From an uncultured Anaerococcus sp. (lineage in GTDB: Bacteria > Bacillota > Clostridia > Tissierellales > Peptoniphilaceae), in NCBI GenBank assembly GCA_943914475.1, contig CALUCE010000015.1, positions 1-53,204 of the forward strand: 53,204 nucleotides of DNA, in the 5' to 3' direction. Both the position numbers and the translations under genes were made by a program. Below are positions 26,697-34,019 of this stretch, one piece after another. Under the pieces are notes generated by a model. It worked only from the letters and a program-made list of their open reading frames with translations, did not search any database and had not been told where the DNA came from. The stretch's first letter is position 1. Every line of letters begins with the position of its first letter.

Positions 26697-26914
26697 TACG
26701 ACAGGTTACGGGTCTCTATGAGCCGACGGGCTGGTCTCCATCTAAGTGCTGAAACGCTCGTCAACCTTATTGCGTCAGCTACGTTTGTCAAAACAAAGTT
26801 TTGGACTGCGTGACATTTGACCTTCCATAAATTTCAAAATGAAATTTGGATAGGTCAAGAAAGGAATCTTTAACCAATCATAAGTCTTCGACTTATTCTT
26901 GGAAGATTCCATTA
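26697..26914. repeat. Intergenic hairpin repeat, copy 2, inside duplicated rlmH 5' end
   Basis: Left end TACGACAGGTTACGGG and ACGCTCGTCAACCTTA match copy 1 at 25268. The interior holds GAGCCGACGGGCT, like the infC-leader units. It also has further hairpins: TTGTCAAAAC / GTTTTGGAC, AATTTCAAAATGAAATT and AAGTCTTCGACTT. It ends AAGATTCCATTA like copy 1. About 218 bp, no coding capacity seen. Confidence 0.75.
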
Positions 26915-26961
26915 AAATACTTCTCTTTTATCTTTCCTACTCCTATTATTTTTATATTCAT
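26893..26961 (-). pseudogene. Duplicated 5' fragment of rlmH
   Basis: Minus strand from ATG 26961, preceded by GAAGGAGAG. It reads MNIKIIGVGKIKEKYF identically to rlmH for 16 codons, then NGIFQE and a stop where repeat DNA begins. About 45 of 48 bases match the true rlmH start at 26682. The arrangement is that of an insertion after codon 16 of rlmH with a ~50-bp duplication that regenerated an intact gene. Confidence 0.8.
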
Positions 26962-26965
26962 TAGC

Positions 26966-27610
26966 CTACTCTCCTTCTTCTGGGCTTATTTGGGCACGGA
27001 CAAAGTATATGGGAAGGCCTTGTTTTCTAAACTTTCTCTCATATTCTGTGAGTACTCCCGAAGCTTCTTCTGACAAATCATAGTCTTTTTTTAGGATGAT
27101 AAGTTCATTTTCTTCAAAGTATTTTAAAGTATCGTCAAAAAATTCTCTATTATCTGTCTTTAATTCTAGGATAGCTCCTGGTCTTGCTATTTTCTTATAT
27201 CTTTCTAGAAAGTCTTTGTGGCTTAGTCTTCTCTTGTGGTGCTTTCTTTTTGGCCAAGGGGTGGAAAAATTTAGGTAGATTTTTGAGATTTCTCCTTTTC
27301 TAAAAATCTCTTCCAAGTCTTCCGCATCTCCCAAAAGTCCTCTTAGATTCTCATTTTCTTCTGGATCAAATATCCTTGCCGCCAAAACTAGGGCCTTTAG
27401 GCTCATCTCCAAGGCAAGAAAATTCTTATCTTTATTATTTATAGACATTTGCCTGATAAAATCTCCCTTGCCCGACCCTATTTCAAGCTCTATGGGCTTA
27501 TAATTTCCAAAAACTTCCCTCCATCTTCCCTTAAAGTCTTGGGGATTTTGGATTATCAAGGGATTTTCTTGTAATTCTTCTTTTGCATTTGGTTTGTATC
27601 TAAGTCTCAT
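26966..27610 (-). CDS. trmB: tRNA (guanine-N7-)-methyltransferase TrmB
   Basis: 214 residues. The class I methyltransferase motif IELEIGSGKGDFI and the TrmB-specific YLNFSTPWPKRKHHKRRLSHKDFL and TDNREFFDDTL segments are all present. The usual PDPWPK appears here as STPWPKR. It forms m7G46 in tRNA. It reads towards rlmH, with the duplicated rlmH fragment directly after its stop. Confidence 0.96.
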   Translation of the reverse strand: MRLRYKPNAKEELQENPLIIQNPQDFKGRWREVFGNYKPIELEIGSGKGDFIRQMSINNKDKNFLALEMSLKALVLAARIFDPEENENLRGLLGDAEDLEEIFRKGEISKIYLNFSTPWPKRKHHKRRLSHKDFLERYKKIARPGAILELKTDNREFFDDTLKYFEENELIILKKDYDLSEEASGVLTEYERKFRKQGLPIYFVRAQISPEEGE

Positions 27611-27791
27611 GGTCGCTCCTTTTTAAAACTATAACCAGTTTATTATATATCTTAAAATTTCACAAATCTGCGCCTTAATTTTTGCTAGATAATTTTTATA
27701 CTAATATATTTAGCCCAAGTAATTGACAAATCAGCCTAAAAATTAAACAATATAGTAAAGATAGTGATTAATTTTATCACTAGGAGGTCAT

Positions 27792-29552
27792 ATGTACAAA
27801 ATACTAGGGTCGGTCAACGAACCTAAGGATATAAAAAAATTGAATATAAATGAGCTTGAGGACTTGGCAAAAGATATTAGGACTGCAATCTTAAACAAGG
27901 TTTCAAAAACCGGAGGCCACTTCGGACCCAACCTAGGCGTGGTTGAGGCAACCATAGCCCTTCACTATGTTTTTGATTCGCCCCATGACAAGCTTGTCTT
28001 TGATGTATCCCACCAGTCCTACCCCCACAAGATTTTAACCGGGAGAAAAGATTATTTTATAAAGGATGAACTTTTGACCAAGGTTTCTGGATTTTCCTCT
28101 CCCAAGGAATCTATCCACGATATCTTTGCCACTGGCCACACCTCTACCTCCATCTCCCAAGCCCTTGGACTAGCCAAGGCCAGGGACTTAAAAAATGACT
28201 CTTACAAGGTCCTTGCCTTTATTGGAGATGGGGCTATTTCTGGAGGCCAAGCCTTGGAGTCTCTAAATATAGCAGGAGACTATGAAGGTCCCTTGCTTAT
28301 CATTGTAAATGATAACGAGATTTCTATAGCAGAAAACCACGGAGGCATCTATAAATCCCTCAGAGATTTAAGGAAATCTCACGGCTCATCTTCCAACAAT
28401 ATCTTTAAGGCCTTTGGTCTTGACTATGTTTATGAGGAAAATGGAAATGATATATCTTCCATGATCAAGGCTTTAAAAGATTTAAAAGATATTAAAAAAC
28501 CAACAGTCCTCCACATCCACACCCTTAAGGGCAAGGGCTATGCTCTTGCAGAAAAAGACGGAGAGACTTGGCATTCAAGAGAAGCCTTCGACCTAAAAAC
28601 AGGCAAGGATTTAAAAGAAAAATCTACAGACCTAACCTATAAAGACTTTACCAGAACCTATATTATGGAAAAGGCCAAGGCTGATAAAGATTTTATGGTT
28701 TTAAGCCCAGCCATGCCAAGATCTGTGGGGCTTGATAAAAAGGATAGAGAAATTTTGGGCGACCAATACTTAGATACTGGCATAGCAGAAGAAGCCTGCA
28801 TTTCCATGGCAGCAGGTCTTGGCAAAAACGGCGCCAAGCCCTTGGTAGTAACCAACGCCACCTTTATGCAAAGAGCCTACGACCAAGTCTCCCAAGACCT
28901 TTCCTTAAACGAGGCTCCAGCCACCATCCTTCTTATAAAATCAGGTTTTGAATCCGCCAAGGATATGACTCATTTGGGAATTTTTACCATTTCAATCTTT
29001 TCAAATGTTCCCAACCTAGTCCTCCTCTGCCCAACTTCCATAAGAGAATACAAGAACATGCTAGACTGGTCACTGGACCAAAAAGACCATCCAGTTATGA
29101 TTTTAATTCCTGGAAATGAAGTGACAGACAGAGATGCAGATAAGGATTTTTCAGAAATCAATAAATTTAAGCTAGAAGAAAAGGGTGAAAAAGTAGCCAT
29201 TATAGGCCTAGGAGACTACTTCCAAAAAGGAGAGGCCCTAGCCCAATATATAGAAGAAAAACTCGGCTTTAAACCAAGCTTAATTAACCCAAGATTTGCC
29301 TCAGGAGTGGACAAAAATCTCTTAGAAGATTTAAAAAAAGACCACGACCTAGTTATTACCATGGAAAATGGAATCCTAGATGGAGGCTTCGGACAAAAAA
29401 TAGCAAGCTTCTACGCCCCATCAACTATGAAAGTTTTATCCTACGGTCTAGAAAAAACTTTCTACGACAGATACAAGCCAGAAGAAGTCCTCTATGACCT
29501 AGGCTTTACAAAAGAGCATATTTTGGAAGAAATAAAAATATTACTAGACTAA
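27792..29552 (+). CDS. Divergent Dxs-like thiamine-diphosphate enzyme
   Basis: 586 residues, shorter than usual Dxs (~620-640). The ThDP half is well kept: HFGPNLG (43-49), DVSHQSYPHKILTGR (71-85), GDGAISGG (145-152) and NDNEISI (173-179). The second half departs from 1-deoxy-D-xylulose-5-phosphate synthase. The canonical GIAEQH is GIAEEAC (330-336), so the His is lost while the cofactor Glu remains; the canonical DRAG..GADGPTHQG block is IKSGFESAKDMTHLG (382-396), losing the phosphate-contacting Arg. It may be a genuine but divergent Dxs or a transketolase-like enzyme with another substrate. It is preceded by TAGGAGGT and an inverted repeat TAGTGAT/ATCACTA (27761-27782). Confidence 0.8.
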   Translation: MYKILGSVNEPKDIKKLNINELEDLAKDIRTAILNKVSKTGGHFGPNLGVVEATIALHYVFDSPHDKLVFDVSHQSYPHKILTGRKDYFIKDELLTKVSGFSSPKESIHDIFATGHTSTSISQALGLAKARDLKNDSYKVLAFIGDGAISGGQALESLNIAGDYEGPLLIIVNDNEISIAENHGGIYKSLRDLRKSHGSSSNNIFKAFGLDYVYEENGNDISSMIKALKDLKDIKKPTVLHIHTLKGKGYALAEKDGETWHSREAFDLKTGKDLKEKSTDLTYKDFTRTYIMEKAKADKDFMVLSPAMPRSVGLDKKDREILGDQYLDTGIAEEACISMAAGLGKNGAKPLVVTNATFMQRAYDQVSQDLSLNEAPATILLIKSGFESAKDMTHLGIFTISIFSNVPNLVLLCPTSIREYKNMLDWSLDQKDHPVMILIPGNEVTDRDADKDFSEINKFKLEEKGEKVAIIGLGDYFQKGEALAQYIEEKLGFKPSLINPRFASGVDKNLLEDLKKDHDLVITMENGILDGGFGQKIASFYAPSTMKVLSYGLEKTFYDRYKPEEVLYDLGFTKEHILEEIKILLD

Positions 29553-29954
29553 TAAAAGTCCCATTCAGGGCTTTTTCTTTTTAACTACTTTGCTTTTATT
29601 GTAGCTGGACTGAGGATTCTTTTATAGATAGGGGTTGTTGATTTTAATATACAATTTTAAATAGAATCTCAAACGTAGTCGGGGACAAATTTACGAAGCT
29701 TCGCTTCTGCCTCCCGAAGCCAGCGGGCTTGTTTTCAATTTTGTCCCCATATCACCACTTGTCATAATAATAATTATCGTTATTGAAAGACCTCTATACG
29801 TCGAAGTAACACAGTGTCATTTTAATAAATTGTTTTATTTTATGGTAACAGGACTAAAGATCCTGTCACCCCTAGGCTTATACCACTCGTTTGTGACACA
29901 ATAATTAATGACCTAGATAGATTCTTTTATTTTTAATCTTTTATTAAATATTAT
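29553..29954. other. Non-coding region with hairpins before uraA
   Basis: About 400 bp with no credible gene. It holds a weak terminator after the Dxs-like gene (AAGTCC/GGGCTT plus Ts, 29557-29578). A large inverted repeat follows: GGGGACAAA (29681-29689) with TTTGTCCCC, enclosing GAAGCTTCGCTTC and AAGCC-AGCG-GGCTT. A hairpin GGTAACAGGA / TCCTGTCACC (29844-29870) comes next. All lie upstream of the uraA promoter, so they are not part of its leader. Confidence 0.6.
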
Positions 29955-29983
29955 TTGACAAAAAAATTTACTTCCCCTATCAT
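29955..29983 (+). promoter_or_regulatory. Promoter of uraA
   Basis: TTGACA (29955-29960), 17-nt spacer, TATCAT (29978-29983). Transcription near 29990 excludes the upstream in-frame ATG at 29992 as the translation start. Confidence 0.85.
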
Positions 29984-30012
29984 ATTTAAGAATGAGTTTG
30001 AGGGAGGATAAA

Positions 30013-31275
30013 ATGAATAAGAAAAAAATTTATCATGTTGATGATGTTATTCCTGCAAAAATGTTGATTCCTCTAGCCTTGCAACACACCTTTGCAATGT
30101 TTGGGGCATCTGTTTTAGTTCCTATTTTATTTGGTATGAATCCTGGTATTGTTCTTTTGATGAATGGTATCGGTACATTATTATTTATATTAATCACAAA
30201 GAAAAAAGCTCCTGCATATTTAGGTTCTTCTTTCGCATTTTTGGCACCTGGTTTGGCCATAATACAAAGTCAAGGATTTGAATATGCTCAAGGAGCTTTT
30301 GTTGCGATTGGACTTGTTGGATGTGTGCTTTCTTATATTATCTATAAGTTTGGTACATCCTGGATTGATGTGGTTTTGCCACCAGCTGCCATGGGGTCTG
30401 TAGTTGCCCTTATCGGCTTTGAGCTTGCCAAAAACACTGTTTCCGGAGGTTCTATCGGAGCCAACCTTATGACTGACACAGCTAGCATGAATGACTGGAT
30501 AGTTTTCCTAGTGACCTTGATGACAGCCATCCTTGGTTCTATAATGTTTAAAGGATTTTTCTCAACCATACCTATACTTATAGCAATTATTGTTGGTTAC
30601 CTAGTTTCCTTTATGCTTGGCCAAGTTGATATTAGCCCAGTGCTTGAGGCTGACCTTTTCACCATGCCAAAGTTCCAATTGGCAAAATTCTCGCCTGATG
30701 CCATCCTTGCCATGCTGCCCGTCATCCTGGTAATAGCATCTGAGCATATTTCCCACCAAGTTGTTACATCAAACATTATTGGAAAAGATTTGTTAAAGGA
30801 TCCTGGTCTTCACAGATCAATCTTTGCAGACAACTTCTCAACAGCCATATCAGGTATGGTCGGAGGAGTTCCAACTACAACCTACGGAGAAAATATTGGG
30901 GTTATGGCTATAACAGGAGTTTATTCAGTCCAAGTTATAGCAGGCGCTGCAGTAATTTCCATCCTTATGGCCTTTATTGGACCCCTATCAGCCCTAATCG
31001 GAACCATCCCAGGCAATGTTATAGGAGGAGTTACCTTCCTTCTTTACGGAATGATAGGTTCGTCAGGAATCAGACTTTTGGTAGACCAAAAGGTTGACTA
31101 TTCAAAATCAGAAAACTTGATCCTAACTTCAGTTATCTTTATAGCAGGTCTTTCAGGACTTTCTATAAACTTCGGATCAATCACCCTATCAGGAATGGTT
31201 CTTTCATCAGTAGTAGCAGTTGTCCTATCTGCCATAATCTATTTAATAAACAAAGCCGGCCTTTCCAACCAATAG
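30013..31275 (+). CDS. uraA: Uracil permease, NCS2 family
   Basis: 420 residues from the ATG at 30013, which follows AGGGAGGA. About 14 transmembrane segments. UraA/PyrP-type blocks: PLALQHTFAMFGASVLVP, PAYLGSSFAFLAP, the substrate-site glutamates in VIASEHISHQ and TYGENIGVMAIT, and GGVTFLLYGMIGSSGIR. It imports uracil with protons. A monocistronic unit is implied by its own promoter and a terminator. No pyrimidine attenuator or purine riboswitch is seen in the 23-nt leader. Confidence 0.95.
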   Translation: MNKKKIYHVDDVIPAKMLIPLALQHTFAMFGASVLVPILFGMNPGIVLLMNGIGTLLFILITKKKAPAYLGSSFAFLAPGLAIIQSQGFEYAQGAFVAIGLVGCVLSYIIYKFGTSWIDVVLPPAAMGSVVALIGFELAKNTVSGGSIGANLMTDTASMNDWIVFLVTLMTAILGSIMFKGFFSTIPILIAIIVGYLVSFMLGQVDISPVLEADLFTMPKFQLAKFSPDAILAMLPVILVIASEHISHQVVTSNIIGKDLLKDPGLHRSIFADNFSTAISGMVGGVPTTTYGENIGVMAITGVYSVQVIAGAAVISILMAFIGPLSALIGTIPGNVIGGVTFLLYGMIGSSGIRLLVDQKVDYSKSENLILTSVIFIAGLSGLSINFGSITLSGMVLSSVVAVVLSAIIYLINKAGLSNQ

Positions 31276-31287
31276 GAAGTTAACAAA

Positions 31288-31327
31288 GTAAAAAAGCCTT
31301 GGAGAAGTTTATCTCCTTGGCTTTTTT
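31288..31327 (+). terminator. Terminator after uraA
   Basis: AAAAAAGCC..GGAGA / TCTCC..GGCTTTTTT with a small internal loop. The A and T runs make it usable from both strands (ogt converges). Confidence 0.85.
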
Positions 31328-31383
31328 CTATCTTATCTTTTACTATATTTATATTGTAAATATAATATTTGAAACTTGCTTAT

Positions 31384-31902
31384 TTACTTTTTCCTCTTTA
31401 ATTTACTAGTATCAATCCCTTCCAGATTTAGAAGTTTTATTTTTCTTTCGATTCCTCCTCCATAGCCTCCCAGGCCTTGGTGGGCTCCTATTACTCTGTG
31501 GCAGGGGATTATTATGGATATGGGATTATGGCCTACTGCTGTGCCTACGGCTTGGGCTGACATTGTTTTTATATTTCTTTTTTGGGCGATTTCTTTGGCT
31601 ATATCTCCATAGGTCACAGTTTTTCCGTAGGGGATTTTTTGTAAAATTTTAAGGACTTCTCTTCTAAAGTCTGAAACCTGGTAGGAAACTTTTAGGTCAA
31701 AGTTGGGCTCTTCTCCCTTAAAATATTGGTCAAGCCAGGCCTTGGTCTGGACAAATATTTCCAAGTTTCTTTCTTCAAAGTTTTTATCAAGACCTTTTTT
31801 CTCCAAATTTTGCCCTTCAAACCATAGTCCGGTTAAGCTAACTCCATCAGATGCCATAGAGATTTGCCCCAAGGGAGACTTGTAGGTAGATGTATATTTC
31901 AT
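31384..31902 (-). CDS. ogt: Methylated-DNA--protein-cysteine methyltransferase
   Basis: 172 residues. Active-site IPCHRVIG is preceded by the GKTVTYGDIA helix-turn-helix and AVGTAVGHNPISII; GGYGGGIERKIKLLNLE follows. It transfers the O6-alkyl group of guanine to its own cysteine in a suicide reaction. Start MKYTSTYKSPLG after AAGGTGA. Single gene. Confidence 0.95.
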   Translation of the reverse strand: MKYTSTYKSPLGQISMASDGVSLTGLWFEGQNLEKKGLDKNFEERNLEIFVQTKAWLDQYFKGEEPNFDLKVSYQVSDFRREVLKILQKIPYGKTVTYGDIAKEIAQKRNIKTMSAQAVGTAVGHNPISIIIPCHRVIGAHQGLGGYGGGIERKIKLLNLEGIDTSKLKRKK

Positions 31903-32105
31903 TTATTCACCTTTCTATCTTACTTAATCAAGTATATTCACTTATTTTTTCTTGTAAATTTGCAAGTTTTTTGTCTTTACTATATTATATTATATCGTAA
32001 AATACCCTTAAAACTATCTTTGCAAGCAGGCAAAAGCTCTCAAAGTCCAAGTTTTATTTATTTATATATTGGGTATATATAATTTTGGAGGAAATTTTAA
32101 TTTTT

Positions 32106-33338
32106 ATGAATAAGAAAAATATATCTTTGATACTAGCTTATGTGGGAATCCTGACGGGGGCGGGTCTTGCTTCTGGGCAGGAGCTTCTACAGTATTTTAT
32201 TTCTTTTGGTAAGGTGGGGCTAGTGGCACTGGCCATAGTTGGAGTCTTGCACTTCCTTTTGGGAGGGGCTATCTTACAACTTGGTTCTCACTACCAAGCC
32301 ACAAGCCATATCGATGTTCTTGATGAGGTTTCCAAACCCTTTGTTGGGAAATTTTTGGACTATTCTTTAGTCTTTACCTGTTTTGTTTTTGGTTTTGTAA
32401 TGATAGCAGGTGCTGGTTCTAACTTAAACCAAGAGTTTGGACTTTCAACTTGGATAGGATCTTTGATTTGTACCCTTATGATACTAATCATAGGTATGAT
32501 GGATTTTGAAAAAGTTACAAGAATTATCGGAGCTTTCACTCCCCTAATTTTGATTTTTGTTTTTATAGCAAGTATTTTTACCTTTGTAAAAACAGATTTT
32601 GACTTTGATAGTCTTGATTCGATAGCAAGAACCCTAACTCCCAACACTGCCAACCCTATCATAGCTACCATAAATTATTTTGCTATGTGTATCATGTCTG
32701 CAGTATCCATGGCCTTTGTCCTTGGTGGATCTAGGCTAAATTCTAAGGAAGCTGGACATGCGGGACTTATAGGTGGATTTTTGGTTGGTATTTTAGGATT
32801 TTTGATAGGATTTACCCTATTTTTAAATATTGGCCTAGTTAAAGATGCCGATATTCCTATGCAACTTATAGTAAAGGAGATTCATCCAAGCCTTGGTGCT
32901 ATCATGTCCTTGGTTATTTATGGGATGATATTTAATACAGCCATATCCCTCTTTTATTCTATGGCAAGAAGATTTGCCGGAGATAATGAGAATAAGTTTA
33001 GGATTTATCTAATAGCCTTGACCGCTATTGGTTTTGGGGTAAGTTTCTTAGGATTTAAACAACTTGTAGCTATCTTTTATCCTATAATCGGTTATGTAGG
33101 TATTGTTTTGGTCACAGTTCTTGTTTATGGGTGGCTGTCCCAAAAAGAAGAAATTGACCAAGAGAAGAAAAGACGTTTTTCTATACTTCACCTAACCAGA
33201 AAAAAAATTGATAAAGACAAAAGATTTACCGTTGGTGATAATAGGAAGCTTGAAAAAATCGCCGAAGAATCCATCCTCGATGATGATGAAATTATAGAAA
33301 TTGCCGAGGAAGAATTAAAAGAAGAATTCAAAGACTAA
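32106..33338 (+). CDS. YkvI-like membrane transporter (APC superfamily)
   Basis: 410 residues with about ten transmembrane segments; it starts MNKKNISLILAYVGILTGAG. GAGLASGQELLQYF, MIAGAGSNLNQEF and GFLVGILGFLIGFTLFLN fit the YkvI family of uncharacterised APC-type transporters. The cytosolic C-terminal ~70 residues are highly charged and end in an acidic run (EEELKEEFKD). GGAGG lies 13 nt before the chosen ATG, a long gap; a TTG at 32085 is less likely. The acidic tail appears to have been longer once (see 33339-33451). A promoter TTGCAA-17-TATTAT lies near 31960-31990. Confidence 0.85.
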   Translation: MNKKNISLILAYVGILTGAGLASGQELLQYFISFGKVGLVALAIVGVLHFLLGGAILQLGSHYQATSHIDVLDEVSKPFVGKFLDYSLVFTCFVFGFVMIAGAGSNLNQEFGLSTWIGSLICTLMILIIGMMDFEKVTRIIGAFTPLILIFVFIASIFTFVKTDFDFDSLDSIARTLTPNTANPIIATINYFAMCIMSAVSMAFVLGGSRLNSKEAGHAGLIGGFLVGILGFLIGFTLFLNIGLVKDADIPMQLIVKEIHPSLGAIMSLVIYGMIFNTAISLFYSMARRFAGDNENKFRIYLIALTAIGFGVSFLGFKQLVAIFYPIIGYVGIVLVTVLVYGWLSQKEEIDQEKKRRFSILHLTRKKIDKDKRFTVGDNRKLEKIAEESILDDDEIIEIAEEELKEEFKD

Positions 33339-33451
33339 GAGGAATAAGAAGAAATTGATGACGAAGAACTTACAGAAGATGTAAAAGATGTCATCGAGAC
33401 ACCCAAGATGAGCTAGATCAAGCAAGAGAAGGATTAGAAAAAAATCAATAA
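33339..33451 (+). pseudogene. Eroded acidic tail of the YkvI-like gene
   Basis: Past the TAA at 33336-33338 the same frame reads EE, TAA, then EEIDDEELTEDVKDVIE. After one base shift it reads TQDELDQAREGLEKNQ and stops at 33451, right before the terminator. Two TAA codons (each one step from CAA) and one frameshift would convert a tail about 38 residues longer into the present one. Confidence 0.6.
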
Positions 33452-33454
33452 AAA

Positions 33455-33500
33455 AAAAGGCCTTTAAGATGTGGGTAAACACAATCTTTAAAGGTCTTTT
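33455..33500 (+). terminator. Terminator after the YkvI-like gene
   Basis: AAAAGGCCTTTAAGAT pairs with ATCTTTAAAGGTCTTTT over a GTGGGTAAACAC-containing loop. Its position right after the relic tail supports an originally longer gene. Confidence 0.85.
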
Positions 33501-33568
33501 CCTTTACATAAAAACTCTTTTTATATAGACAAATAGAAACATTAAAAATATTAGTCCTTGGGATATTA

Positions 33569-33757
33569 TTAGAGTCTTATTTTTTCTCCATAATTCTTAT
33601 CCCTTTTCGCTAAAAACAGTGAAGCTAGGAAAATTCCCAACCAGGATATCAGAGATACCAAGAGCTTGCTTTCTTGATTTTTAACCAAAAACATAGACAA
33701 GAGTAGACCAATAAAACAAATGAGCTGGACAATTAAGACTGTCTTTTTAGCTTTCAT
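33569..33757 (-). CDS. Small two-helix membrane protein
   Basis: 62 residues: MKAKKT, hydrophobic helix (about 7-25), short polar turn NQESK, second helix (about 32-49) and a basic tail AKRDKNYGEKIRL. TAAGGAG lies at good spacing before the ATG, which supports a real gene. No family recognised. Alone on its strand here. Confidence 0.65.
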   Translation of the reverse strand: MKAKKTVLIVQLICFIGLLLSMFLVKNQESKLLVSLISWLGIFLASLFLAKRDKNYGEKIRL

Positions 33758-33966
33758 AAAATACTCCTTAAAGATATACTTAAAAATATATTATCTTAAA
33801 CTTCCTTATCAAACTTATTATCTAAAGACTAACATAAAAAATATATTTAGGTCAATTTAAAATATATAAGTCCTTTTTAAGATCTATACCTTCCTATCTA
33901 GGCAAAGATAAAAAGTTTATCATTTTTGTTAATAATGTTACAAATCATTACAATTTACACATTTTG

Positions 33967-33995
33967 TTGATTAAAATATTCCTTTGTTTTATAAT
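33967..33995 (+). promoter_or_regulatory. Promoter of the acyltransferase gene
   Basis: TTGATT (33967-33972), 17-nt spacer, perfect TATAAT (33990-33995). About 18 nt of leader before the ATG at 34020; it excludes the TTG at 33984. Confidence 0.85.
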
Positions 33996-34019
33996 GAGAA
34001 AGACTCAAGGAGATATAAA

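Noticed and set aside
29766..29790. Fur-box-like AT-rich sequence (AATAATTATCGTTATT)
   Set aside because: Only a partial match in an AT-rich genome, and no iron gene next to it.
29844..29870. Pyrimidine attenuator or purine riboswitch for uraA
   Set aside because: The hairpins lie upstream of the TTGACA/TATCAT promoter and match no PyrR or purine consensus.
29992..30012. Upstream ATG as the uraA start
   Set aside because: It lies at the predicted transcription start; the ATG at 30013 has AGGGAGGA and the conserved N-terminus.
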